Source: Halorubrum salinarum
GTDB lineage: Archaea; Halobacteriota; Halobacteria; Halobacteriales; Haloferacaceae
Assembly (NCBI RefSeq): GCF_013267195.1
Contig: NZ_CP053942.1
Coordinates: 124,001-188,000 of the forward strand
Reading direction: 5' to 3'
Length of the DNA stretch: 64,000 nt
A model generated the notes under the pieces. That model was not told where the DNA came from and searched no databases. It was given only the letters and a program-made list of their open reading frames with translations. Shown one piece after another: positions 7,616-17,100 of the stretch. The first letter of the stretch is position 1. Every line of letters starts with the position of its first letter. The position numbers were made by a program, and so were the translations under genes.

Positions 7616-7912
7616 TCACTCGTTAGCGAGAATGACTTGACAGCACTCGATCGCTGCTTCGATGTGGCGGTCGGCGACCACGTCGCCCGTTTCGTCAGCC
7701 GACTCAAGTAGTGTGGCAACTTGGCGGACCCGTTTCCGTCTGGTTTGCGTGTCAAGATCGTCACTAGTAGCATCGCGGGCGACGGCTTCAGCTTCTCCGA
7801 GCCATCGGTTTGTCGCTGGCGGTACCGGGCGATCTGCGGTCGCAGTTAGGTGAGTCGCTAGTGCGTCGACCGCAGCCCGCGGCTCGGTTGGGATGTCGAT
7901 CTCGTCCATCAT
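7616..7912 (-). CDS. Small helical protein, haloarchaeal conserved type
   Basis: About 98 residues from ATG 7912 (MMDEIDIPTEPRAAVDALATHL) with helices around ATNRWLGEAEAVARDAT and RVRQVATLLESADETGD. It is acidic and all-helical without a catalytic motif; I recall similar haloarchaeal proteins of unknown function (DUF8152-like) but cannot confirm this. The frame is open further to a GTG at 8068, which would leave only 20 bases to the divergent gene at 8089; the shorter form gives room for two promoters and matches the remembered family start. Confidence 0.55.
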   Translation of the reverse strand: MMDEIDIPTEPRAAVDALATHLTATADRPVPPATNRWLGEAEAVARDATSDDLDTQTRRKRVRQVATLLESADETGDVVADRHIEAAIECCQVILANE

Positions 7913-8088
7913 TGTTGGTATGTTAGCGCCCACTCTGAAGAATTGTTGCGCCAAGCCACACGCCAGATGCTTTCGGACGTCTCCAGCCGAGTGCGACCTC
8001 TTGTTAGCGTATAGTAGCACGTCCTCGGTATCTGTCCGGACTTGTTCGAGAGACACACCAGACGACACAAACCCGTACGCAACCGAGG

Positions 8089-8895
8089 ATGACTATGGTC
8101 GAGTCACTCCTCCGAATTGACGTCGTCCTCTTCGTTCTCATCGGCGTGCTCGGCGGCGCACACTGTATCGGGATGTGTGGGCCGTTAGTGACGATGTACT
8201 CGAAACAAATGACGCCGCAGCCCGATGGCGGGGCGGTGACAGCCAACGACGGGCGTCCCGGTCATCTCACGACCTACGAGGTTCGCCAGCACTTCCTGTT
8301 CAACGTCGGCCGAGCGACGACATACGCAATTCTCGGGACTCTCTTCGGCGCGCTCGGAAGCGTCGTGTTCGTCACCGCTGACCAGCTGACACCGATCGCC
8401 GACCTCCTGCGAGGTGTTGTCGGTCTTGCCGTCGGAGGGTTCATTGTGGCGACCGGCGTTCGATATGTGATTGGAGGAAGCGGAGGCGATATTCGAATCC
8501 CCGGCGTCCAGCGCGTTACGTCGTGGCTCGCGACGAGAGTCCATCGGCACGTGAACAGCCCGAGTATTGTTGGGCTCGGCGCCGTTCATGCGTTTCTTCC
8601 CTGCCCGATGCTGTATCCCGCGTATCTGTTCGCCCTCGCGAGTGGCTCTCCGACTACCGGGGGAATCGCTCTCGGTGCCCTCGGTATCGGGACGATTCCA
8701 GCCGTCTTCCTCTATGGGACGATTATCCAGTCGATCGACGTTGCCCACCGTCGACGCGTTCATCGGCTGCTCGGCGTGGTGTTCGTCGTGCTGGGGTACG
8801 TGCTATTCGCGCACGGATTGATGGCACTCGGAGTTCACCTCCCACATCCGATGTTCCCGCATTACCAGCCCCTCGGGGGCGCGATGGGGCACTGA
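8089..8895 (+). CDS. TauE/DsbD-type (UreH-like) membrane protein, possible metal handling
   Basis: A 268-residue polytopic membrane protein. The first helix carries GGAHCIGMCGPLV (Cys26 and Cys30), a hallmark of the DsbD-gamma/UreH-like 'sulfite exporter TauE/SafE' family, and helix 4 carries AFLPCPMLYPAYLFALASG, the second conserved Pro/Cys motif. About six helices can be counted. Relatives deliver reducing equivalents or heavy metals (often copper) for cytochrome-oxidase assembly. The neighbouring Sco-like (8997-9683) and NosL-like (10946-11575) lipoproteins support a copper-delivery role. A long polar loop at residues about 40-65 is unusual. The ATG at 8089 has an alternative at 8095. Confidence 0.8.
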   Translation: MTMVESLLRIDVVLFVLIGVLGGAHCIGMCGPLVTMYSKQMTPQPDGGAVTANDGRPGHLTTYEVRQHFLFNVGRATTYAILGTLFGALGSVVFVTADQLTPIADLLRGVVGLAVGGFIVATGVRYVIGGSGGDIRIPGVQRVTSWLATRVHRHVNSPSIVGLGAVHAFLPCPMLYPAYLFALASGSPTTGGIALGALGIGTIPAVFLYGTIIQSIDVAHRRRVHRLLGVVFVVLGYVLFAHGLMALGVHLPHPMFPHYQPLGGAMGH

Positions 8896-8996
8896 CCGAG
8901 CACTGGACTTTTTTGGCTCGATATCGGCGACGGGCCCCAATCAACAACTACGATGCGGAAAACGACGGTAGCTGGCCTCCCGGAACGCAAGAACTG

Positions 8997-9683
8997 TCAC
9001 GCGGTGGCAACTCGTCCGAGGTCGTCGACGAGCCGTTCGATGTCGGTTTGCGGGCCCCGTGGGTACGCCCGCTCGATGATCCCTTGCTTATTGGCGAGGA
9101 TGATAAGCCCGTAGTGCGGGAAGCGATACTCTAAATTCTCGATGTCATCTGCCGGTTGCTTCTCGATCTTCAGACCGAAGTGCTCGTCGTGTATCTCTTG
9201 GGCCCGCTCGTAGGTCTCTGGGCGGAGGAAGTGCCAGTTCCCCGCGTCGAGGTCGACCCCCTGCTGGCCAGCGTACTCGCGGAGGGCCTCGGCGGTGTCG
9301 CGCTCGGGATCGAACGTGATGGGGAGAAACGCGACTTGGTCGCCGTATCCCTCCTCGGTGGCGGCCTCCTGTCCACGACGGAGCCGGAGAATGAGTGCGG
9401 GACACACCCCGTCCGGACAGTTGGTGTAAAATGACGTCCACAGCACCGCGCGCTCGCCCTCGAACTGGGCCGTCGATATCTCCTCGCCGTGGATCGGGTC
9501 GGGGACGGTGAACTCGGGCATGTTGTCACCGTAGCTCGGGAATGATGCCTCGCTGAGGTCTCGCTCCGGCGGTCCGAGAACGGTTCCTTCGGCGCCACTA
9601 CTGCCAAGGACACCAAGACAACCGGCAGTGCCGGCGGTGACTCCCGCGACCCCGGCCGTTTTACAGAAACTCCGTCGGTCCAT
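8997..9683 (-). CDS. Sco1/SenC-like thioredoxin-fold lipoprotein
   Basis: A 228-residue protein with a twin-arginine start (MDRRSFCK) and a lipobox at AGC22, so it is likely Tat-exported and lipid-anchored. The thioredoxin-like domain has TNCPDGVCPALI (Cys89, Cys94) and a downstream FPHYGLI (His190), the Cys/Cys/His set that binds copper in Sco proteins for cytochrome oxidase CuA assembly. The cysteines are separated by four residues rather than the three of classical Sco (CPDVCP). It converges with the TauE-like gene and is followed upstream by a winged-helix regulator on the same strand. The function in copper insertion is inferred from the family. Confidence 0.85.
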   Translation of the reverse strand: MDRRSFCKTAGVAGVTAGTAGCLGVLGSSGAEGTVLGPPERDLSEASFPSYGDNMPEFTVPDPIHGEEISTAQFEGERAVLWTSFYTNCPDGVCPALILRLRRGQEAATEEGYGDQVAFLPITFDPERDTAEALREYAGQQGVDLDAGNWHFLRPETYERAQEIHDEHFGLKIEKQPADDIENLEYRFPHYGLIILANKQGIIERAYPRGPQTDIERLVDDLGRVATA

Positions 9684-9779
9684 ACGTTCGCGTATCGGTC
9701 CCGCGGTCTTGAGGTATCTGGTGTGACCTTCGAACGCGCCACTTGCGTCCGATCCGGGCGGGTCCAGCCAGTCAGCTCC

Positions 9780-10283
9780 TTATTCAAAGAGGCTGTCGAC
9801 GCTTCGAATGAACCGGTCGACGAGCCGGTCTGGCAGCGAGGGCGACACCACCTCAAGCAACTCAGCCGTGCGGTCCGGGCGGGTCAGCGTGATCGTCATC
9901 GGGCGGTCGTCGGATTTCGTGACGATTCCAGCGTCGCTGAGGGTCGAGACGTGCCACGAGACCGTGCTCCGCGCGAGATCCAATTCTGTGGTTAGTGTTT
10001 CCGGGCGAAGAGGACCGTCCGCATGGAGCCGCAGTACGATCTCGCGGGCGGTCTCACGTCGAAGGAACGCGAGCGCGCGTCGTTCCCACGGGCCGAAGGT
10101 GGGATCGAAGTAGTGAGCCCGACCAGCGATCCGCTCGACCATCAACTCCCCGTCGTTCACTAGTCGTCGGAGATGATACTGCGCCTGTCCGGTGGCGATG
10201 CCCAGATCGCGTGTCACCTGGTTGAAGTGGACACCAGGCGTCTCGCGGACGTGTCGTCGCACCCGACCTCTGGTCGTCGCCAT
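9780..10283 (-). CDS. Double winged-helix transcriptional regulator
   Basis: About 167 residues from ATG 10283 (MATTRGRVRRHVRE); an upstream in-frame extension to 10379 is basic and unlikely. Two winged helices in tandem are visible: VHFNQVTRDLGIATGQAQYHLRRLVNDGEL (about residues 17-46) and LRPETLTTELDLARSTVSWHVSTLSDAGIV (about residues 88-117). This is a common haloarchaeal regulator type. It lies between the Sco-like gene and the divergent membrane protein at 10341, so it probably controls one or both. No metal-binding cysteines are present. Confidence 0.8.
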   Translation of the reverse strand: MATTRGRVRRHVRETPGVHFNQVTRDLGIATGQAQYHLRRLVNDGELMVERIAGRAHYFDPTFGPWERRALAFLRRETAREIVLRLHADGPLRPETLTTELDLARSTVSWHVSTLSDAGIVTKSDDRPMTITLTRPDRTAELLEVVSPSLPDRLVDRFIRSVDSLFE

Positions 10284-10340
10284 CGTGAGTATTCGCCTGT
10301 AATCGGCTGAGAGATAAAACCTGTCGGGGGCTTTCCTCCC

Positions 10341-10757
10341 ATGAGAACGTTTTGCCCCGTGTCTTCTTATCACTCCCAACGCATACTGGCCAGTGTCGTG
10401 ATCGCGTCGCTCATCGTTCGGGCCGTCTTCTCGGCTTTCGTGCCATTGACCGTTCAGGGGTCGCCCGTACTGCTGACCGTCATCGCGTGTGCCGGAATCG
10501 GAACCAGCGCGCTCTTCGTCGTGAGCCTCGTCGCGTATCGACGCCGCCAGACCGGCCAGTACCGACTGATCAGCGCCGCGGTTGGGGTGCTTGTTCTACG
10601 GTCACTGATTGGCGCTGGGACTGTTCTGGGAGCTGTTCCGATGCCGGTTCACCACTTCGTCGAACACAGCTTTGACTTCCTGATCGCTGCGATGATCCTC
10701 TACGCCGTGTACGCTCACGCCCCGGGTTCGCTTGGTGAGGATGTCACAAGCGACTAG
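10341..10757 (+). CDS. Four-helix membrane protein (DUF7471-like)
   Basis: A 138-residue protein with about four hydrophobic segments (residues 14-35, 43-65, 77-97, 105-125) and MPVHHFVEHSFDFLIAAM, a His cluster in the last helix pair that could bind a metal or heme. It is divergent from the winged-helix gene with 57 bases between the starts, a pairing I recall in haloarchaea (DUF7471 family). The function is unknown; the genomic context suggests copper or respiratory metabolism. Confidence 0.65.
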   Translation: MRTFCPVSSYHSQRILASVVIASLIVRAVFSAFVPLTVQGSPVLLTVIACAGIGTSALFVVSLVAYRRRQTGQYRLISAAVGVLVLRSLIGAGTVLGAVPMPVHHFVEHSFDFLIAAMILYAVYAHAPGSLGEDVTSD

Positions 10758-10945
10758 CTTGGTTGAGTCCTAGCCAGCTCGATCCCAGTACATACCAATC
10801 AGCGCCAGACATCGTCCACTCCAGACCGATCTGTACGCTCGTTGATCCGGAGCGAACGCCTCCTGTGAGTGGTTTATGTCCTCTGGCAAACGCCGTTCGA
10901 CAGTCACACCAGAACCGTATTGACTCTATATGAAGAACTATAGCT

Positions 10946-11575
10946 ATGAAATCTGAACCTGACTCGCATTTGGTATCGCGTCGACAGGTCGTTCATACAG
11001 TCGGCTTGGGAGCCGTAATTGGGACGGCTGGCTGCGTTGGGGGATCCCCTGGATCAAGCTCTGAACCGGTGGATTTGTCGGGTCAAAAGACTGATTACCA
11101 AGGTGGAATGGTCATTGGAGACCATGGAGGCCCTAATGGGCAGGTGTTCTACGCCGATACAGAACCCGAGCCCAGACAGGGCCCCGTCCAAGGCTCCGAA
11201 GGAACTGAGAACCTTGCTTGGTTTCACACGCTCGCACATGGCCTCTTCCCGTACCATCTTAACCTGGTAGCTGACGGCGCGGAGGCGACCGCGGTATACG
11301 TCACGGACTACTCCCGTGTTGATTGGGAGATCCCTGAAGACACTGAGCGAAAGAAGATGCCAGCACCGACCGCCCCCGATACATTCGCCGATGCCACGGG
11401 CCTCACATACGTCATCGAATCGGATGTAATGGGTGGAATGGGGCCAGATCTCATGCCGTTCTCGGAACCCAGCGAAGCTGAATCGTTCGCTGATAATTAC
11501 GGCGGACGGACGATCGAGTACGACGACATCGATCGGTCACTCGTTGATGGAATCCAGATGACTGGGATAAACTAA
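10946..11575 (+). CDS. NosL-like copper-binding lipoprotein
   Basis: A 209-residue protein with a Tat motif (SRRQVVHTVG, residues 11-20) and lipobox TAGC30. The mature part matches NosL proteins: GGMVIGDHGGPNGQVFYAD, a middle VYVTDYSRVDWE, then YVIESDVMGGMGPDLMPFSEPSEAESFADNYGG. NosL is a Cu(I)-binding accessory protein for nitrous-oxide reductase. The usual CPMCGM-type cysteines are missing; methionines (GGMV, VMGGMGPDLM) probably supply the ligands. No nosZ or nosDFY is in the window, so it may serve another cuproprotein such as an oxidase, together with the Sco-like and TauE-like products. About 190 bases of empty DNA precede it. Confidence 0.8.
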   Translation: MKSEPDSHLVSRRQVVHTVGLGAVIGTAGCVGGSPGSSSEPVDLSGQKTDYQGGMVIGDHGGPNGQVFYADTEPEPRQGPVQGSEGTENLAWFHTLAHGLFPYHLNLVADGAEATAVYVTDYSRVDWEIPEDTERKKMPAPTAPDTFADATGLTYVIESDVMGGMGPDLMPFSEPSEAESFADNYGGRTIEYDDIDRSLVDGIQMTGIN

Positions 11576-11694
11576 TTGACTTTTCTCATAGTGGAGATAA
11601 TGAGAACCACACAGGTTCTACTCAAAGAATCTGACACGGTTGATCAGGAGCTAGAAGCCTTTTGTCCGGCAAAATCGTAGCTATTACACACGCG

Positions 11695-12920
11695 ATGGCA
11701 ACCTCAGAAAACGAATCGAAAGAATGGTCAACTGCGGGACGCCGCAAGGAGCGGCTCGGTTTCAGTATCGACACGGCTCGGACAGCAGTCCACACGGCGA
11801 TACGCATCTTAGAACGATCAAACAGTTTGCGCCAGGGGAACTGATCGATGGATTCGATAGAGTGGCCGATCGGCTGCTTTCGGTTATCGAATCCGAAGCA
11901 TCGTTCCGTCGGCCGGTGACAGCTGCGATCGACATCACGACTATCCCCTATTACGGGGATGTCGAAGGGATGTCGATGGTCAGCGGTACGAAGGATAGAG
12001 ACAGTCGGGCCTTCAAGTTCGCAACGCTCTCGATCATCGGACAGAATATCCCGCTCGTTCTTGCCGTGGAACCGGTTCGAGAAAGTTCTGGATGGGACGA
12101 CAACCCGTCGAATCAGATCCATCGTACTGTTCGGCGACTCGTTCGACGAGCGAAAAGACACGTTCCGATCGAGACAGTACTCTGTGACCGAGAGTTCGAT
12201 TCGATACAAGTGTTCCAGACGCTCTCAAACCTCGATGTGAATTACCTCATTCCCAAGCGGATCTCCAGCTCTGAACGGGATATACTCAAACAAATGGAGG
12301 AAGACGACCAAGAGGTGGCTGTTGAGTCGGCTTCTGTCCATGTGGAATCTGGATCGCATCCAATGCGGCTCCTGTACGTGCCGTCGACGAGTGGAGAGGG
12401 AACGGCCGTCTTCGCGACGAATCTTCGAATCGGTCCCGAGGAAGCCGAGACATTCTGTCAGCGCTACAGCCGCCGGTGGCAGATCGAGAGTGGGTACAAA
12501 TCGATCAAAGGTGATTTTCTCGCGAAGACCTCCTCGAAAGACTACCGTGTTCGCCTGTTCTACTTCGTGTTCGCGGTCCTCTTGTACAATATCTGGCGGC
12601 TGACCGACTTCCTGCTGAAAGCAGGTGTCGACGGGGAAATGGACTACGCGCCTGTGATTGCTGCGGGTGAGTGTGTTGAGCTCGTTGCCTCGGCGTTGAT
12701 CCCGCACGACTAATCGGCTGAGCTCTCGCTGGGTCCGCCGCTCAAGAGTGACAACCGTATTCAGCAGCGCTAAAATCCACACAATTTCGTACGCTCGTCC
12801 GGTAGTTCGAGAGTAAGGATTCAAAATCGATCCCCGACTGCTGAGAATCACCACGACTTGATGGCGATTCGATCCAAAACTAGCCTATCCTCCGAAACTG
12901 TGAACTTCCACACTGCGACA
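11695..12920 (+). mobile_element. Degenerate IS4-type insertion sequence
   Basis: The transposase fragment at 11724-12713 plus about 200 bases of right flank. The right flank contains AACTTCCACACTGCGACA (12903-12920), which matches 17 of 18 bases with 26525-26542, at nearly the same distance (about 190 versus 185 bases) after the related transposase at 24664-26340; this is likely the right terminus of both elements. I find no matching inverted copy on the left side, so the left end appears deleted. Confidence 0.55.
11724..12713 (+). pseudogene. IS4-type DDE transposase, N-terminus missing or frameshifted
   Basis: The 329-residue frame keeps all catalytic landmarks: AAIDITTIPYYGD (first Asp), VLCDREFDS (second Asp) and the IS4 YREK signature in YSRRWQIESGYKSIKGDF (Glu). 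The related transposase at 24664-26340 is 558 residues, so more than 200 N-terminal residues are missing. From 11695 to about 11760 another frame (MATSENESKEW) is open, and the segment QYRHGSDSSPHGDTHLRTIKQF appears only in this one, which is consistent with a frameshift or junction near 11730-11760. It is probably non-functional. Confidence 0.7.
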
Positions 12921-12987
12921 GAAGTTGAGACTGGTCGTCTCAATGCATACGGATCTGACACTGATTTCTTTGTACAGGATCTCTCGA

Positions 12988-13164
12988 TCAGCCGAACCCG
13001 TGACTTAATTTGAGCGCGTCGTCGATCTCGGCCATTGTCGAGTCGTCGAGACTGCCAGCCACCGAATGGATTCGGTTCTCGACAGACACGACTCGAATTT
13101 GGTCAAGCCGCACGGAGGGGCTTTTTTCAAACAGTGAGTCCGACGCTTCCACAAGTAACGCCAA
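12988..13164 (-). pseudogene. MazF/PemK-type toxin, C-terminal remnant
   Basis: A minus-strand frame reads LVEASDSLFEKSPSVRLDQI, then RVVSVENRIHSVAGSLDDST and MAEIDDALKLSHGFG before TGA. This is the C-terminal pattern of MazF/PemK RNase toxins (Val/Asp-Gln-Ile-Arg strand followed by a Gly-x-Leu-x(4)-Met-x-x-Ile-Asp-x-Ala-Leu helix). A stop lies directly upstream, and the active-site N-terminal half is absent. It sits between the broken transposase and the regulator at 13306, in the 590-base stretch 12714-13305 that otherwise holds no gene. The assignment rests on the helix pattern only. Confidence 0.5.
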
Positions 13165-13305
13165 TCAACCCGTCAAGAAGCGAGAACGATGATACCCGAC
13201 CGAGGACTTCTTCCGTCCGACATACTACGGTCGGTAGCGGCCGAAGCTCACAATAGACACTGGATATTGAACGGAGCAGATAAAACGATATCAACACCCA
13301 GGAGT

Positions 13306-13992
13306 TTACGTGATGAGAATAAACGGATCGCGCTCGCGGTTGTAGTCGGCGACGTCTCCGGCGACCGCCTCGATGAGTCGGCGATGAACTTCTCTGGCTG
13401 CTCGTCCCTCGTCTGGGCTCAAGTAGTGGAGCCCGCCCAGCTCCGTCCAGAAATCACCGTCAAGCCAAAACAGTGTCTCATCGTTCGACTGGTGGACGAT
13501 GTCGCCGTTATCGGTCAGTCCCTCGGTGTCGAGTTGGCGACCCGAGAGCTGGGCGCGTGCCAGCACCGCCACAAGTTGCCGGCGTGAAATGGATGCATGA
13601 ACAGCAACATCGTCGATCAAACTCCCGAAGTAGGCTTCGACAGTATCAATCGTTTGGGAGAACTCATCAAGCGTAACGGAATCTAACGGTATTGTATCTC
13701 TTGGTACTTCTCGAGTTTCCCAAGATCGAGAGCCGCTAAGCAATACGTCAGATGCAAGGTTGACTTCAATACTATCCGCCGTTCGACAGTACTGTGTTCT
13801 ATCCCTGCTCTCGTTCGCAGTGACCTCTTCTAAATACATATTCTCAGAGAGTTCCTTCACACGTCTGTAACAGGTGGCAATCGGGATATCTAGCTCTTGA
13901 CTCAGCCAGCTAACTGATCGCGGTTCCTTCGCCGCCCGCAGTATATCTACGCTGTATTTCCGCCCGAGTACCGCAACTGCTTCCGTCGACAT
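13306..13992 (-). CDS. ArsR-like winged-helix regulator, divergent from kinase cluster
   Basis: A 228-residue protein from ATG 13992 (MSTEAVAVLGRKYSVDIL); the frame continues upstream to 14145 but that part is low in acidic residues and overlaps the divergent gene. The N-terminal winged helix is LRAAKEPRSVSWLSQELDIPIATCYRRVKELSENMYLEEV. The rest is an acidic helical domain (DSVTLDEFSQTIDTVEAYFGSLIDD). It is divergent from the giant kinase with 130 bases between the starts, so it may regulate the signalling operon and itself. Confidence 0.75.
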   Translation of the reverse strand: MSTEAVAVLGRKYSVDILRAAKEPRSVSWLSQELDIPIATCYRRVKELSENMYLEEVTANESRDRTQYCRTADSIEVNLASDVLLSGSRSWETREVPRDTIPLDSVTLDEFSQTIDTVEAYFGSLIDDVAVHASISRRQLVAVLARAQLSGRQLDTEGLTDNGDIVHQSNDETLFWLDGDFWTELGGLHYLSPDEGRAAREVHRRLIEAVAGDVADYNRERDPFILIT

Positions 13993-14122
13993 CTTGTTAC
14001 CACGATTGATTCTCAAGGCTGAATAGCTGTACCCTATATTTATCGATCTAATTCTATTAGGGCCGATATGAAATGGTTCTCTAAGCGAAAACATAATAGA
14101 GCGGAACAACAACATCGGATGT

Positions 14123-17100
14123 ATGAGCGATGGAGACGCGTACACGGAACATACCCCCGCGGGACTTCTCGAATTGTCTTCGGAACTGAATCAAGCTGGT
14201 TCTATTGAGGACGTCTCTGTCGTTGCGGTCCGAATGTTGGATCTCAATTTTGATGCGCCTCTTTCGGCGATCTGGGAATACGATGAGGAGGGAAACGAAC
14301 TCCGCCCAATCGCCGAATCAACTGAGGCACAAGAGGTGATCGGCGATGCACCTATCCTTCCACTCGATTCTCTCGCCGGGCGTGTGTACAGACAGAACCG
14401 TCCGGAAGCGTTCGACGATGTCCACGAGGCCGACGGCACGTATAATTCAGACACCCCGATTCGGAGCGAAATTCTTGTTCCAATTTCAGATTTCGGCGTC
14501 TTGAGTGTCGGAGCTACTGAAGTAGATGCCTTTACTCAGAAAGACGCAGAACTGGCGAAACTCGTCGCCTCGAATCTCGAACCTGCAATTTCACGAATCC
14601 GACACCTCGAGGAGCTACAGGCTGAGCGTGATTGGACACACACGTTGTTTGAAGGCTCCAACGATGCCATTTTCATTAGTGATTCAGACGCGAATTTCGT
14701 CCAAGTGAATCAGGCTGCTTGCGAGTTAACTGGCTATGAGCGAGAGGAACTCCTCTCGATGCGTATTCCCGATCTTCACGAAGAGGTCGACTTACATGCC
14801 TATCAGGATTACCACGACCAAATTTTAGCTGGCGAACCAGCAACCACTGAAGCGAAACTGCTTCGGAGCGACGACAGTAAAATTGATGTGGAGTTCTCGA
14901 ACCGTCGGATCGAGCGCGATGGGACGGCCTATATGCATACCGTTGCGAGAGATGTGACGGAACAGCGGGAACGCCGACGTCGTCTGGAGTCATTTCAATC
15001 AGCTATCGAGAACGCGAGTGATGGGATTGCTATTTTGGAGAACGAGGAGTACACGTACGTTGATCAAACGCATGCCGACATATACGGGTTCGAGGACAAA
15101 AACGAGTTACTCGGGCAGACCTGGCATGAGTTGTACACCGATCCCGTCGAGGTCGAGCACATAGAGGATGAGGCGCTTTCAGCCCTCTGGTCCGATGGAG
15201 AGTGGAGAGGTACTGTAACTGCATCTCCAGAAGGCAAGGGAGAATTTCCGACCGAACTATCGCTGACACGCTTGGAAGACGATCGAATCGTCTGTGTTGT
15301 CCGTGACGTGTCTGAAAAATATCGGCGTCAAGCGGAACTTCGGGAGAACGAGCGGCGCTTCGAGTCGGTGTTCGAAGATCCTGAGATGCTGGTCGGATTA
15401 CTGGAAACCACTGGTGAAGTGATCAATGTGAATGAAACAGCCCTGGAGTACGTTTCGCACGCTAAAGATGAGCTGTTGGGGGAACCGATCTGGGAAGGAG
15501 ACTGGTGGTCGCATTCAAAGACTCTGCAGGACGATCTAAAAGACTGGATCGAACGAGCGGCTGCTGGCGAGTACGTCAGTTTCCAGGCTGAACATCTGGA
15601 TCAGGACGGTAATATGCGGTTCTTTACCGGGACTATCCGCCCTGTTACAGGGGAATCAGGCGTCGAATCGCTCGTTATTTCCAGTCGGGATATCACGCCC
15701 CGCGAGCAGCGCCGTCGCGAATTGGAGACGTTCCAACAGGCTGTCGAGGATGCGAAAGACGGCTTCGCCATCCTCGAAGATGGAGAATACACCTACATCG
15801 ACGAGACACACGTGGATATGTATGGATTCGACGATACTGACCAACTCATCGGGAACTCCTGGCGGATGCTCTATGACGAAGATGAGGTAGAGCGTCTTGA
15901 GTCGGAAGCCTTCCCTGTTCTTGAGTCGGAGGGGCACTGGCGGGGCAAAGTAACCGGATCCCAACCGGGCGGAACGACCTTCCCGGCCGAGATCTCTCTG
16001 ACTATCATCGATGATGGTCCCCTCGTGTGTACTGTGCGCGATGAAACTGAAAGACAGCAACGGGAGCGTGAACTCGAACTCAAGGAGCAAGCGATTGACT
16101 CCTCGAATGTTGGGGTCATGATCACCGACCCACAGCGAGAAGACAACCCGATCGAGTACGTAAATAAAGGATTCACCGACATTACTGGCTACCAGGAGGA
16201 CGACGCCTTAGGTCGTAATCCACGTTTCCTCCAGGGACCCGAGACAGACCCAGACGAAATATCGAAGCTTCGGGAGGCGATTGCGGCCGGTGAACCGGTA
16301 ACAGTAGAACTGAAAAACTACCGAAAAGACGGAAGTGAATACTGGAATCGATTGTCTGTCACGCCAGTCACTGATGCAGATGGGACGCTTTCGAAGTTTA
16401 TTGGCATACAGCAGGACGTAACAGGTCGGAGGCAACGGACTCGGAGCCTGGCAGAACAAAACCGGAAACTCGAATTGGTTCTTTCTGGAACGGACACTGG
16501 TATTGCAGAGTGGAGTCTTGAGACGGATCAGATATCATTCGACGACACGCTTGTCGATTTACTTGGCCATGATCCGGACAACTATGAAGAGTTCGTACAG
16601 ATCGTCGCGCCGGAAGATCGGGACCGTGTTCGTGAGTCACTAGAACGAGTCGGCGAGACCAACGACTTGTCTGCGGATTTCAGAGTTATTGATGCCAACG
16701 AACAAACGCGATGGATACACACAGATGCTGTTCTGATACCCGATGACGAAACTGGAGAGAGACTTGTCGCGATTGCCACGGACATAACGGAGCAAAAACG
16801 ACGGATTCGGCAGATTCAACAGGAGCGGAAGCGATTCGAGATCCTCTCGGAAAGTCTCGAGGAATACGCCTTTGTACTTCTCGATGACGATGGACAGATC
16901 GACAGCTGGAATGATGGAGCAGCCGACATCTTTGGATATGACGAAGAAGCTGCAATTGGTATGCCAGCAGCAGAGTTACACCCTGAACAGGATCAAAAAC
17001 GTGGGATTGCTGATCGGTTACTAAAACAGGCATCACTCGCAGGAGAAAGTACTCACGAAGGACAGCGAGTCCGTCAGGATGGATCGTCGTTTCCTGCAGA

